The notes under the pieces are model-generated. The model had not been told where the DNA came from. It searched no databases and worked only from the letters and a program-made list of their open reading frames with translations. DNA of 55,481 nt from Pseudomonadota bacterium (GTDB taxonomy: Bacteria > Pseudomonadota > Gammaproteobacteria > Burkholderiales > Rhodocyclaceae): NCBI GenBank assembly GCA_018241725.1, contig JAFEDI010000094.1, positions 1 through 55,481 of the forward strand, written 5' to 3'. The translations under genes were made by a program, and so were the position numbers. Of this stretch, positions 17,275 to 25,796 are shown piece after piece (the stretch's first letter is position 1; each line of letters opens with the position of its first letter).

Positions 17275-18048
17275 ATGTACACCGCCTCCGGCACCCTCGA
17301 TAAAGAACAGCTCGTCGTCCAGTATGCGCCGCTTGTCAAGCGCATCGCCTATCACCTGATGGCCAAGTTGCCAGCCAGCGTTCAGGTCGAGGACATCATT
17401 CAGAACGGAATGCTGGGCCTGCTCGACGCGATCAATCGCTACGAAGAAGGTCTTGGGGCGCAATTCGAGACCTACGCGGTGCAGCGTGTCCGTGGTGCCA
17501 TGCTCGACGGCTTGCGGGAAAACGACTGGCTGCCGCGCAGCCTGCGGCGGGACATGCGGCGCATCGAGGCGGCCGTGCACCAGCTGGAACAACAGAACGG
17601 CCGCCCACCCACGGAGAAGGAGCTGGCTGACTCCCTTGGGCTTCCCCTCTCCGATTATCAGCACATGCTTCAGGAGGCGCGCGGCTACCAGCTGGTGTAT
17701 TTCGAGGATTTTACCAGCGACGGGGAAGACGACTATCTGGAGCGTCACATCACGCTGGAAGGCAACGATCCCCTGACTCTGCTGCTCGAGGGAAGCATGC
17801 GCGACGTGCTGGTGAGGGCTATCGACGACCTGCCGGAGCGGGAGCAGACCGTGATGGGGCTGTATTACGAACAAGACATGAACCTGCGCGAGATCGGCGA
17901 GGTCCTCGGCGTATCGGAGTCGCGCGTATGTCAACTACATAGTCAGGCCATCGCCAGGTTGCGAGCTCGTATCTCGGGCGTGGCGCAGGGCATGGCGAAG
18001 GCCAAGGCCGACGGTCGTGCCCGCGGCCGACGTCCCGCGGCGTCCTGA
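17275..18048 (+). CDS. fliA: FliA, flagellar sigma factor (sigma-28)
   Basis: The 257-residue sigma factor directs late flagellar and chemotaxis genes. Region 2 shows YAPLVKRIAYHLMAKLP, VEDIIQNGMLGLLDAI and FETYAVQRVRGAMLDGLRENDWLPRS. Region 3 shows GRPPTEKELADSLG, and region 4 ends in the helix-turn-helix NLREIGEVLGVSESRVCQLHSQAIARLR. Its likely targets in this window include the promoters at 3502, 5429 and 20586. Its anti-sigma factor FlgM is encoded at 20239 on the other strand. Confidence 0.97.
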   Translation: MYTASGTLDKEQLVVQYAPLVKRIAYHLMAKLPASVQVEDIIQNGMLGLLDAINRYEEGLGAQFETYAVQRVRGAMLDGLRENDWLPRSLRRDMRRIEAAVHQLEQQNGRPPTEKELADSLGLPLSDYQHMLQEARGYQLVYFEDFTSDGEDDYLERHITLEGNDPLTLLLEGSMRDVLVRAIDDLPEREQTVMGLYYEQDMNLREIGEVLGVSESRVCQLHSQAIARLRARISGVAQGMAKAKADGRARGRRPAAS

Positions 18049-18068
18049 ACCACGGCCAGAGGGCACGC

Positions 18069-18809
18069 ATGGACAGCATCAGTCTCATCGGGATCACCCT
18101 TGCTCTGGCGGCGATTCTCATCGGCCAGGTACTCGAAGGCGGGCATGTTGGCTCCTTGATTCAGCCCACTGCCTTCATGATCGTCATTGGGGGTACCCTG
18201 GGGGCGGTCATGCTGCAAAGCTCATTGCAGGTTTTCCGGACAGGGGTTCGGATGATCCGCTGGGTCTTCGTGCCGCCGGCATTGAACCACGCCGAACTGA
18301 TCGCCCAGATCGTCGAGTGGAGCCATGTCGCTCGCAAGGAAGGGCTGCTGTCGCTGGAGGCGCAGATTCCAGCCCTTGAAGACCCCTTCATCCAGAAGGG
18401 CCTGCAGTTGTTGGTGGATGGCGTCGAGCCGGAGCGCCTGAGAGATGTGCTGGAGGTGGATATCGATACCTGGGAGGCCCAGATGAAGCAGGGGGCCAAG
18501 GTTTGGGAGGCAGCCGGCGGTTATGCGCCGACCATCGGTATCCTGGGCGCGGTGATGGGCCTGATCCATGTGATGGAGAACCTGTCCGATCCGTCGCGCC
18601 TCGGTTCGGGGATCGCCGTCGCCTTCGTTGCAACGATCTATGGCGTGGGCTCGGCCAACCTGATCTTTCTGCCGGTTTCCAAGAAGCTCATGGCTGTCAT
18701 CGGCACGCTGATTTCCATGCGCGAGATGCTGCTCGACGGACTGGTCGGGATCGCCAACGGCGACAACCCGCGCATCATCGAACGTCGTCTCAGCGGCTAC
18801 GTGGGTTGA
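18069..18809 (+). CDS. motC: MotA-family flagellar stator protein (MotC/PomA type)
   Basis: The 246-residue membrane protein is the A subunit of a stator ion channel. Four hydrophobic segments are visible, the last two around GGYAPTIGILGAVMGLIHVM and IAVAFVATIYGVGSANLIFLPV, with the large cytoplasmic loop between segments 2 and 3 carrying charged residues. The adjacent fliA gene and the length favour the MotC group known from Pseudomonas, which works with MotD. The B subunit follows after four bases. The coupling ion cannot be told from the sequence with confidence. Confidence 0.93.
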   Translation: MDSISLIGITLALAAILIGQVLEGGHVGSLIQPTAFMIVIGGTLGAVMLQSSLQVFRTGVRMIRWVFVPPALNHAELIAQIVEWSHVARKEGLLSLEAQIPALEDPFIQKGLQLLVDGVEPERLRDVLEVDIDTWEAQMKQGAKVWEAAGGYAPTIGILGAVMGLIHVMENLSDPSRLGSGIAVAFVATIYGVGSANLIFLPVSKKLMAVIGTLISMREMLLDGLVGIANGDNPRIIERRLSGYVG

Positions 18810-18813
18810 GAGC

Positions 18814-19710
18814 ATGGCGCGGCGTGGAAAAAAAGAAGACGAGCACGAGAATCACGAGCGCTGGTTGGTCTCCTACGCCGACTTCATCACCCTGTTGTTC
18901 GCCTTCTTCGTGGTGATGTATTCCCTTTCGTCCCTCAATGAGGGCAAGTACCGGATCATGTCCGACTCTGTGGTGAACGCCTTCCGCAATATCGCCAACA
19001 GCGAGAATCCGCGGATCGTTTCGAATCCAATCTCATCTATCCGCCCGAGTACTGCAACGCCGCCGAATGCCGCCGGCGAGACCGATGAGGCACGCCGCTC
19101 GAAGGCCGAGCGGGTGCGCAATATGGCCGAAGAGATCCGCAAGGTGCTGGCCCCGCTGGTAGCCGATGGACAGGTACGGGTTACCGAAGGGGCGTTTGGG
19201 ATCACCGTCGAGATCAACGCCAGCGTCCTCTTTGCGCCGGGATACGCCCAACTCGGACCCGATGCCGTACGTGCGCTGCGCGCGGTTGCGCAGGTGCTCG
19301 CGGGGGCGGAGTTTCCAATCACGGTCGAAGGGCATACCGACGTGACGCCGATCGCAACCCCCATGTTCCCGTCGAACTGGGAGCTGTCGGCAGTGCGGGC
19401 ATCCAGCGTGGTGCGCTTGTTCGTCGAGAGTGGCGTGCAGCCGGCTCGCCTAACGGCGGCCGGTTACGGCGATCAGCGTCCGGTTGCCGACAACGGGACT
19501 CCGGACGGGCGTGCCCGCAATCGTCGTGTCACCATCCTGATCGAGTCCCGGGTAGCTGAGCCGGAGCCCGGCAAGCCCGTCAAGGCATCGGGCGTGGCTG
19601 ACTCCATCCTGCCGCCGACCGCGCTGCCGCCGCAGCCCCCTGCCGCCATGCCGGGTGCCGCCGCCAGTGAGCCGTCGGTGGTGACTCCAGCTCCGGGCGC
19701 GCGTCGATGA
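18814..19710 (+). CDS. motD: MotB-family stator protein (MotD type) with OmpA domain
   Basis: The 298-residue protein has a short basic cytoplasmic start (MARRGKKEDEHENHERW), one membrane segment (LVSYADFITLLFAFFVVMYSLSS) with the channel Asp in YADF, a plug/linker, and an OmpA-like peptidoglycan-binding domain (about residues 145-245, with EGHTDVTPI and GYGDQRPVADNGTPDGRARNRRV). A proline-rich tail of about 45 residues ends it. It would anchor the MotC stator ring to the cell wall. The gene converges on flgN, with a 42-base gap that contains a small palindrome (19713-19725) but no clear terminator. Confidence 0.94.
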   Translation: MARRGKKEDEHENHERWLVSYADFITLLFAFFVVMYSLSSLNEGKYRIMSDSVVNAFRNIANSENPRIVSNPISSIRPSTATPPNAAGETDEARRSKAERVRNMAEEIRKVLAPLVADGQVRVTEGAFGITVEINASVLFAPGYAQLGPDAVRALRAVAQVLAGAEFPITVEGHTDVTPIATPMFPSNWELSAVRASSVVRLFVESGVQPARLTAAGYGDQRPVADNGTPDGRARNRRVTILIESRVAEPEPGKPVKASGVADSILPPTALPPQPPAAMPGAAASEPSVVTPAPGARR

Positions 19711-19752
19711 GCGGCTGAATCAGCCAAACGGCAGACGTCGAGAACGACCTGC

Positions 19753-20232
19753 TCAGGCCGAGCCGAGGTGTCGTCCTCCCCCCGTTGGCCGCGACTGGCC
19801 GTCCTGCCCGTAGATTTGCGGATGTTCGGCGGCGGCCAGTAGCGTGCTCAGGGCCTGCTGATTGTTCTGCAGGCGTTCAAGGATCAATTGCCCATTGACG
19901 CGATTGCGTTCCTTGGCCTCACTCGCCAAGGCGATCACATCGTCCCAGTTGGCAAGTGCTTCAGGCAGGTTGCCGAGGGCAAGCCGGATGTTCTCGTTGG
20001 TAACCCTGGCGCCAGCCCGCGTGAACATCACCGTTCGGTCATCCGACAGGCGTTGCAGGGCACGGTATTGGCTCGTCTTTTCCTCGGCCAGCAGGGTCAG
20101 TGCGTCGATCTTGCCGGCGACAAGCAATTCTTCCTCCTGCTGCAGCAGTGCGACGAATTGCTGCAAGCCGCTGCGTTCTTCACCGATCAGAAGAGCGAGG
20201 CGATGGATGAAGTTCTGATCGACGGTTGCCAT
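19753..20232 (-). CDS. flgN: FlgN, flagellar export chaperone for FlgK and FlgL
   Basis: The 159-residue, largely helical protein matches FlgN in size, position and sequence (LLIGEERSGLQQFVALLQQEEELLVAGKIDALTLLAEEKTSQYRALQRL). FlgN holds the hook-filament junction proteins FlgK and FlgL for export. Both are encoded in this window at 29453 and 31417. It starts six bases after flgM, so flgA-flgM-flgN or flgM-flgN form an operon. The last 20 residues are glycine-rich and look unstructured. Confidence 0.92.
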   Translation of the reverse strand: MATVDQNFIHRLALLIGEERSGLQQFVALLQQEEELLVAGKIDALTLLAEEKTSQYRALQRLSDDRTVMFTRAGARVTNENIRLALGNLPEALANWDDVIALASEAKERNRVNGQLILERLQNNQQALSTLLAAAEHPQIYGQDGQSRPTGGGRHLGSA

Positions 20233-20238
20233 CTTCTA

Positions 20239-20553
20239 TCAGGCTTTGCCGGTCTGCGTGGAGAGCATCTGGCGGACGCTTTCAATCAGGCCGTCGGCAA
20301 CCTTGCCGGTATCCACCTTGAAACGCCCTTCGCTCATTGCCTGTTTGATTTCGTCGACCTTTGCACTGTCCACCACGGGAGTCCCGGCGATGGTTTCCTC
20401 CATATGCTGCAGGCGTGATGAGAGGGAGGAGATCTCCACCTTGTCGGTATCGCCATTCGATGCCTGGGACTTGGTCGCGTCTTTGGAGGCGCGGGTCCGC
20501 CCGTCGTTGGACGGCAGGCCACCGGCCGATTTGACGGAATTGTCTATCTTCAC
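20239..20553 (-). CDS. flgM: FlgM, anti-sigma-28 factor
   Basis: FlgM binds FliA until the hook is complete and is then exported. With the GTG start at 20553 the protein has 104 residues and begins VKIDNSVKSAGG, matching the usual MKIDN amino end. A GAAAGGG site lies eight bases upstream. An in-frame ATG at 20589 would add 12 residues that do not fit the family. The sigma-binding C-terminal half is visible (VDSAKVDEIKQAMSEGRFKVDTGKVADGLIESVRQML). It has a likely sigma-28 promoter of its own. Confidence 0.93.
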   Translation of the reverse strand: MKIDNSVKSAGGLPSNDGRTRASKDATKSQASNGDTDKVEISSLSSRLQHMEETIAGTPVVDSAKVDEIKQAMSEGRFKVDTGKVADGLIESVRQMLSTQTGKA

Positions 20554-20585
20554 GGTCTTGCCCTTTCTTCCAGAAGTCGTTCGAG

Positions 20586-20612
20586 TCAACGACTCATGGG
20601 GCCAAAACTTTA
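20586..20612 (-). promoter_or_regulatory. Probable FliA (sigma-28) promoter for flgM-flgN
   Basis: Read on the minus strand, TAAAGTTT (20612-20605) is a perfect -35 element. After 11 bases comes GTCGTTGA (20593-20586), which matches GCCGATAA at five of eight positions. It lies 33 bases ahead of the flgM GTG, between flgA and flgM. Autoregulation of flgM by sigma-28 is well known in other bacteria. Confidence 0.6.
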
Positions 20613-20639
20613 ACCCGTTCGGGTGCTATGGGGAACGCC

Positions 20640-21344
20640 TCAAGGCGTGATGATCTCGATGAACCCGCCGTTGCGCGCCACGCCGCGTACCACTTGCCCG
20701 GTGCTCAGGCGGACTTGCGCGCCCTGACCGTCGCTGGCGGTGCTGAGGGCCGTCCCGTCGTTGGCGACTTCGAACCCGGCCCCCCGGGAAATGACCTTTA
20801 CCGGTTGCCCTTGAACGACGGCAGGCGGTAGGCGCAGATGGCTGGCGGCGAGCGGCCTGCCAGCCGCCAGGGAGACCCGGGCGGCGTAACCGATAGCCTG
20901 GGAAGGATCAGTCAGCACATCTGTAGCCTGGGCGCTCAACTCGCCGGTTTCACGACGCAGATCGTTGGGGCCGACGATCTGCCCGGCGACCACGGGCGCT
21001 GCCGTAACCAGATAGACGCCTTTGACCCGAATCTCGGCAGGCACGTAGGCGGACCAGGTGCTTGGTGCAAGACAGCGCACGCCGACGGTCAGGCGGCCCC
21101 ATTGCCGGCTACCGGGCGGCAGGAAGGCTTCCAGTTGGAGGCAGGCCGGCAAAACGTTGTCGGAGGCAAAATCGCCAACTTGGATGCTGACTTCGCCGGG
21201 CAGGCTGTGGCTCTGGATTTTCAGGAAACGGGCAACCTCGGCGCGTACGGGAGCGGGATCCTGGCGCGCGAACGCGGGTTGGGATGGGTGTGCCAGCCCC
21301 AATAGAGCCAGTACGGACAGCAGGTGACAAACGACGGACTTCAT
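20640..21344 (-). CDS. flgA: FlgA, P-ring assembly chaperone
   Basis: The 234-residue periplasmic protein helps FlgI assemble into the P ring. A signal peptide is clear (MKSVVCHLLSVLALLGLAHPSQPAFA, cleavage likely before RQDP). The SAF domain and the C-terminal ChapFlgA region show GQIVGPNDLRRE, AIGYAARVSLAAGRPLAASHLRLPPAVVQGQPVKVI and GQVVRGVARNGGFIEI. It is divergent from flgB. No cysteines beyond the signal peptide and two in the mature part were noted. Confidence 0.94.
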   Translation of the reverse strand: MKSVVCHLLSVLALLGLAHPSQPAFARQDPAPVRAEVARFLKIQSHSLPGEVSIQVGDFASDNVLPACLQLEAFLPPGSRQWGRLTVGVRCLAPSTWSAYVPAEIRVKGVYLVTAAPVVAGQIVGPNDLRRETGELSAQATDVLTDPSQAIGYAARVSLAAGRPLAASHLRLPPAVVQGQPVKVISRGAGFEVANDGTALSTASDGQGAQVRLSTGQVVRGVARNGGFIEIITP

Positions 21345-21502
21345 GGAGCGAAGAGTGGGAAAGTGTGTCCCTATTCGACCACGTTCGGCGCCGAAGTGCG
21401 AAGAAAACAGATGGCCTTGTGCCGATTATGGCTTGAGGTGAGCGGTGTTTGCCGGTTTGGGCGGCAATGTTTGCCGTGACGGCCGAGAGGGGCTGCGTAC
21501 AT

Positions 21503-21517
21503 GCATCAAATTGATGC
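21503..21517. promoter_or_regulatory. 15-bp palindrome between flgA and flgB, candidate activator site
   Basis: GCATCAA (21503-21509), one base, then TTGATGC (21511-21517) make a perfect inverted repeat. It lies in the 325-base flgA-flgB gap, about 55 bases ahead of the sigma-54-type promoter. That is where an enhancer-binding activator such as a FlrC/FleR relative could bind. The assignment is by position only. Apart from this repeat, the promoter and a ribosome site, I see nothing else in the gap. Confidence 0.45.
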
Positions 21518-21571
21518 CGGATTTACCGCCTGTTTGGGCCATCGATGTGGCCCGTTGCCGCGTAGAGTGCT

Positions 21572-21587
21572 TGGCACGGAAGGTGCA
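21572..21587 (+). promoter_or_regulatory. Sigma-54 promoter for the flgB operon
   Basis: TGGCACG at 21572-21578, four bases, then GTGCA at 21583-21587 match the TGGCACG-N4-TTGCW consensus with one mismatch. The invariant GG (21573-21574) and GC (21585-21586) are correctly spaced. Transcription would begin near 21599, about 70 bases ahead of flgB. Confidence 0.83.
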
Positions 21588-21669
21588 TTGAAACGTACGA
21601 AGATCGCGGTGCCTTACTGAACCAACAATGTAACGGCACCGAAGGGAACAAACTTTAAAGGTGAATCGA

Positions 21670-22077
21670 ATGGCCGATCGACTGGACAACGAACTGCGCT
21701 TCCATCAGACGGCGTTGAACGTGCGGGCGTATCGCCAGCAGGTGATCGCCTCCAACATCGCCAATGCCGACACGCCCAACTACAAGGCCCGTGACGTCGA
21801 CTTCCGCGAAGCCCTGAATGGCGCGTTGGGGGGCAAGGCGAGTGGGCTGCCCCTCACCACGACGTCTGTCGCTCACCTGCCGGGCAGCAGTGCCGGCAAC
21901 GTGCTGGATGCCAGCCTCAAGTACCGGACGGAAGAGCAGGGCGCCATCGACGGCAATACGGTGAGCATGGATGCGGAACGCAGCGCGTTTGCCGAGAATT
22001 CGGTCCAGTATCAAGCCAGCATCACGTTCATCAACGGTCTGCTGCGCTCAATGCAGCAAGCCATCCAGGGTCAGTAA
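21670..22077 (+). CDS. flgB: FlgB, proximal rod protein
   Basis: The 135-residue rod protein has the family amino end (LRFHQTALNVRAYRQQVIASNIANADTPNYKARDVDF). This holds the SNIANADTPNY signature shared by axial proteins. I chose the ATG at 21670, which has an AAAGGTG site seven bases before it. An in-frame GTG at 21661 overlaps that site and is less likely. The gene opens the operon flgBCDEF and follows a sigma-54-type promoter. Confidence 0.96.
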   Translation: MADRLDNELRFHQTALNVRAYRQQVIASNIANADTPNYKARDVDFREALNGALGGKASGLPLTTTSVAHLPGSSAGNVLDASLKYRTEEQGAIDGNTVSMDAERSAFAENSVQYQASITFINGLLRSMQQAIQGQ

Positions 22078-22087
22078 GGAGCGCATC

Positions 22088-22492
22088 GTGAGCATGCTCA
22101 ACGTCTTCCATGTGGCCGGCAGTGCGCTGAACGCCCAATCCCTGCGTCTCAACACGACCGCCAGCAATCTGGCCAACGCCGATAGCATTACCTCGAGCAA
22201 TGGCCAGCCCTACAAGGCCAAGCAAGTGGTCTTCGCGGCGACGCCGATGGCCGGGCCGGGTGCCCAGGGCGTGCAGGTCACACAGATTGTCGAAAGCGCG
22301 GCGCCGATGCGCATGGTGTACGACCCCAAAAGCCCGGCCGCCAATGGGGAAGGCTACGTGGCGCTGCCGAATGTGAATGTGGTTGAGGAAATGACCAACA
22401 TGATTTCGGCTTCCCGGGCCTACCAGACCAATGCCGAGGTCATGGGGACGGCCAAGTCCCTGATGGAAAAAACCCTGGCCATCGGCCAGTAA
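22088..22492 (+). CDS. flgC: FlgC, proximal rod protein
   Basis: This 134-residue rod protein carries VAGSALNAQSLRLNTTASNLANADS near its start and the C-terminal axial motif VNVVEEMTNMISASRAYQTNAEV. The start is probably the GTG at 22088, seven bases after an AAGGAG site. An ATG two codons later would leave 13 bases of spacing. It follows flgB by 10 bases. Confidence 0.95.
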   Translation: MSMLNVFHVAGSALNAQSLRLNTTASNLANADSITSSNGQPYKAKQVVFAATPMAGPGAQGVQVTQIVESAAPMRMVYDPKSPAANGEGYVALPNVNVVEEMTNMISASRAYQTNAEVMGTAKSLMEKTLAIGQ

Positions 22493-22507
22493 GCGTAACG
22501 GAGCACG

Positions 22508-23194
22508 ATGATGAGTACCGTCAATTCCAGCACTTCGACCACTGCTGCGGATGCACTGGCTGCGCTGCAAAAGTCCTCGACGACATCCACCAGCAAGACC
22601 GACGATGCGCAGACCCGTTTTCTGAAGCTGCTCACCGAGCAGCTCAAGAATCAGGATCCGCTGAACCCCACCGACAATGCGCAGATGACGTCGCAGCTGG
22701 CCCAGATCAGCACCGTGAGTGGCATCGACAAGCTCAATGCGACGCTGACTTCCCTGCTTGATCAGTCCCAGTCCGGCGACGCGCTGCAAGCCGCAGCGCT
22801 GGTGGGCAAAGGGGTGATGGTCTCGGGCAATTCTTTGGCCCTGTCGAGCAGCAAGGCTTACGGCGGCTTCGAGGTCACCAGCCCCGCCGACAGGGTGACG
22901 GTCACGATCAAGGACTCCAACGGCAACGAGGTGCGCAAGATGGAACTGGGCGCCGTCGATGAGGCCGGGGTCTACAATTTTGCTTGGGATGGCACAACCA
23001 ACAACGGCAGCGTCGCGGCCGACGGCAAGTACACGATCAGTGTCAGCGCGACCCGTGGCGATACCGACGTCAAGCCAACAGCACTGACGCTGACTACGGT
23101 GAATAGCGTGCTGCGCTCCAGCACGGGCAGCGTGTCGCTGGATGTGGGGTCGGGTAATACCGTTGGTTTGTCCGATATCAAGCAGATTCTGTAA
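22508..23194 (+). CDS. flgD: FlgD, hook-capping protein
   Basis: FlgD forms the temporary cap on which the hook protein FlgE polymerises. The 228-residue protein has a serine/threonine-rich start, the conserved N-terminal motif FLKLLTEQLKNQDPLNPTDNAQMTSQLAQISTVSGIDKLN, and a C-terminal FLG_D Ig-like/Tudor-like region (VTVTIKDSNGNEVRKMELG, YNFAWDGTTNNGSVAADGKYTI). ATG codons at 22508 and 22511 are both possible starts. Confidence 0.95.
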   Translation: MMSTVNSSTSTTAADALAALQKSSTTSTSKTDDAQTRFLKLLTEQLKNQDPLNPTDNAQMTSQLAQISTVSGIDKLNATLTSLLDQSQSGDALQAAALVGKGVMVSGNSLALSSSKAYGGFEVTSPADRVTVTIKDSNGNEVRKMELGAVDEAGVYNFAWDGTTNNGSVAADGKYTISVSATRGDTDVKPTALTLTTVNSVLRSSTGSVSLDVGSGNTVGLSDIKQIL

Positions 23195-23206
23195 GCGGAG
23201 ACGAAA

Positions 23207-24898
23207 ATGGGATTCCAACAAGGTTTGAGCGGCCTGTCGATTGCGTCCAAGGCCCTTGAAGCGATCAGCAATAACGTGTCCAACTCCGGGACCGTCGGCT
23301 ACAAGGAAGCCGTTGCCCAATTTTCCGACGTGTTCGCGGCCTCACTGGCAAGTGGTGCGACCCAGGTGGGTATCGGCGCGCAGGTTTCCAAGGTTGCCCA
23401 GCAGTTCGGCCAGGGCAACATCACGACCAGTACCAATGGACTGGATCTGGCGATCAATGGCCAGGGCTTCTTCCGTATGGATAACGCAGGGGCCATTACC
23501 TATAGCCGGAACGGTCAGTTTCAGACCGACAAGAACGGCTACATCGTGAATGCCCAGGGTTTGCGCCTGACCGGCAAGGTTGCCGACGCGAACGGCGTGC
23601 TGACGGGGGCGACCGGCGATCTCAAGCTCAATCTCAGCGATGCCAAGCCCCAGGCGACCGGCAATGCCGGCTACAACGTCAATCTGGACTCCCGTTCGGC
23701 CACGCCAACGTCGCTCACGGCATCGTCGGGTACCAGCGCGGCGATCGATTCGCTGACGGGGCCCGCTCCGTCCTTCACGATCGCTTCGACCGACCAGCTG
23801 ACCTTCCAGCTCGATGGTGAAACCGGCTCCACGGTAGTGAACATGCCGGCGGGAACCTATAACGACGTGGGCTCCCTGGCTGCGGCGATCCAGACCGCAA
23901 TCGATCAGAGTTCCCTCAAGGGGCGTATCAAGGTATCGGGCGATAGTACCCCGGCCATCACGTTCACGTCGGCCCGTACCGGCCGCCTCTCCGGCATCAC
24001 CGTCACTGCTGACCCATTGACGGCCTCCGCCGCATTGACTTCCTTGCTGCCTACGACGAACACTCAGGGCAGCAATGCCAATTTCAGCATCAATGATCCG
24101 TCCAGTTACACGAGCTCCACGTCCCAGACGGTCTACGATTCTCTCGGTAATCCGCACACCCAGTCCCTGTATTTCGTGAAGACCGCCCAGGCCAACACCT
24201 GGGACGTATACAGCAGCCTGGACGGGCTGCCGCCGCAGATCAACGCGGATGCCCAGACCCTGGCCCAGTCCCAGGTTCCTCCTCAGACCACCACTGAAAA
24301 CCGCTGGATGTCGATCAGTTTCGACAGCAACGGTGTCTTCCAGAGTAGCAGCCTCTACCAGATCGATCCGGCCAATCCGACCCAAATGGCCTACGTGCAG
24401 AGTCCGAGCTCCAAGGTCAAGGTCAATTACGACATCACGACGGGTGCAACTACTCAGTTGAGCTTTGATGTCAATCTGGCCGGCACGACCCAGTTCGGCA
24501 ACAGCTACGGGATCAACCAGCTCACCCAGGACGGCTTCACCACCGGCAAACTGTCGGGGCTGAGCGTCAGTGCCGACGGCACGGTGCTGGGCAACTTCAG
24601 CAATGGTCAGTCACGGGTCATGGGGCAGGTGTATCTGGTCAGCTTCCAGAACCCGAACGGCCTCAAGTCCATCGGCGGCAATCAGTGGGTGTCCACCAGC
24701 GACTCCGGGCCGGAGCAGCCCAATGCCCCGGGTACCGGCGTGCTGGGGGTGATCCAGTCTGGCGCCCTGGAAGATTCCAACGTCGATTTGACCGCCGAAC
24801 TGGTCAACATGATCACCCAGCAGCGTGCCTACCAGGCCAATGCCCAGTCCATCAAGACCGAGGATCAGGTGCTGCAGACGCTGGTCAACCTGCGTTGA
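23207..24898 (+). CDS. flgE: FlgE, flagellar hook protein
   Basis: The 563-residue hook protein is longer than the E. coli protein (402) because of enlarged central D1/D2 domains (about residues 150-430), rich in serine and threonine. The N-terminal axial motif (FQQGLSGLSIASKALEAISNNVSNSGTVGYKEA) and the C-terminal one (VDLTAELVNMITQQRAYQANAQSIKTEDQVLQTLVNL) are intact. The exposed middle region often differs in length between species. The start has a GCGGAGACG stretch just ahead. Confidence 0.96.
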   Translation: MGFQQGLSGLSIASKALEAISNNVSNSGTVGYKEAVAQFSDVFAASLASGATQVGIGAQVSKVAQQFGQGNITTSTNGLDLAINGQGFFRMDNAGAITYSRNGQFQTDKNGYIVNAQGLRLTGKVADANGVLTGATGDLKLNLSDAKPQATGNAGYNVNLDSRSATPTSLTASSGTSAAIDSLTGPAPSFTIASTDQLTFQLDGETGSTVVNMPAGTYNDVGSLAAAIQTAIDQSSLKGRIKVSGDSTPAITFTSARTGRLSGITVTADPLTASAALTSLLPTTNTQGSNANFSINDPSSYTSSTSQTVYDSLGNPHTQSLYFVKTAQANTWDVYSSLDGLPPQINADAQTLAQSQVPPQTTTENRWMSISFDSNGVFQSSSLYQIDPANPTQMAYVQSPSSKVKVNYDITTGATTQLSFDVNLAGTTQFGNSYGINQLTQDGFTTGKLSGLSVSADGTVLGNFSNGQSRVMGQVYLVSFQNPNGLKSIGGNQWVSTSDSGPEQPNAPGTGVLGVIQSGALEDSNVDLTAELVNMITQQRAYQANAQSIKTEDQVLQTLVNLR

Positions 24899-24918
24899 TG
24901 AACCCTCCGGGATAAGCC

Positions 24919-25659
24919 ATGGACCGTCTGATCTATACCGCGATGACCGGTGCTTCCTCCACGATGGGGCAGGAGGCGTCCGTTGCCCACAACATGGCCA
25001 ACGCTACCAGCACCGGCTTCAAGGCAGAACTGCATCGCCTGCGTGCGGTGCCGGTCCAGAACGCCTTGTTGCCGACCCGGGCCTTCGTCGTCGACGCCAG
25101 CGTGTCGGACGATTTCTCTTCCGGTTCGCTGCAGAGTACCGGGCGTGGGCTGGACATGGCGATCCAGGGCAAGGGCTGGTTCGCCGTGCAGTTGCCGGAT
25201 GGCACCGAGGGCTATACCCGCAACGGCAGCTTCGAAGTCAGCCCCAACGGCATCCTGCAGACCCGAGGCGGTTTGCCGGTGCTCGGCAACGGTGGGCCGA
25301 TCACGATTCCGCCGGATGTGGAAGTGCAGTTGGGGGCCGACGGCACCCTGTCGACGGTGCAACGCTCGGGCTCCCGCAACAACACCAGCGCCGTGGATCA
25401 GCTCAAACTCGTCAATCCGCCGGAGCAGGATCTGCAGCGCGGTGCCGATGGGCTGTTCCGCCTGGCAAATGGTGCCCAGGCGCCGGCAGATCCTGCCGTC
25501 AAGGTTGCCGCCGGCTATCTGGAGGGCAGCAACGTCAATGTTGTCGAGCAGATGGTGTCGATGATTTCCCTGTCCCGCCAGTACGAAATGCAGACAAAGA
25601 TGCTGACGACCGCCAAGGAGATGGATCAGTCTGCCACGCAGCTTGTTTCCAAGAGCTGA
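24919..25659 (+). CDS. flgF: FlgF, proximal rod protein
   Basis: The 246-residue rod protein begins MDRLIYTAMTGASSTMGQEASVAHNMANATSTGFKAEL and ends with VNVVEQMVSMISLSRQYEMQTKML, both typical of FlgF. The central motif RGLDMAIQGKGWFAVQLPDGTEGYTRNGSFEVSPNG is the shared FlgE/F/G fold. It closes the first rod-hook group. A 137-base gap with a promoter-like site separates it from flgG. Confidence 0.95.
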   Translation: MDRLIYTAMTGASSTMGQEASVAHNMANATSTGFKAELHRLRAVPVQNALLPTRAFVVDASVSDDFSSGSLQSTGRGLDMAIQGKGWFAVQLPDGTEGYTRNGSFEVSPNGILQTRGGLPVLGNGGPITIPPDVEVQLGADGTLSTVQRSGSRNNTSAVDQLKLVNPPEQDLQRGADGLFRLANGAQAPADPAVKVAAGYLEGSNVNVVEQMVSMISLSRQYEMQTKMLTTAKEMDQSATQLVSKS

Positions 25660-25711
25660 ACGGCGCTGACGAAACCGGAATAGAAGGGGCTTTTCTGGTC
25701 TGCTCCGAGGC

Positions 25712-25727
25712 TGGAATACCTCTTGCT
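25712..25727 (+). promoter_or_regulatory. Candidate sigma-54 promoter ahead of flgG
   Basis: TGGAATA at 25712-25718, four bases, then TTGCT at 25723-25727 keep the invariant GG and GC at the right spacing. The -24 box is not perfect (TGGAATA against TGGCACG). The site lies in the only sizeable gap of the flg series before flgK, 70 bases ahead of flgG, which would give flgGHIJ its own promoter. Confidence 0.6.
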
Positions 25728-25796
25728 CTGTCTAGTATCGAATCCACTGCATCGGTCGATCTTGCCGGTGCGGTAACCAGACACTAGGAGCCCTCC

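Noticed and set aside
19711-19752. Palindrome GGCTGA-A-TCAGCC between motD and flgN as a terminator
   Set aside because: The stem is only six base pairs and no T-run follows on either strand.
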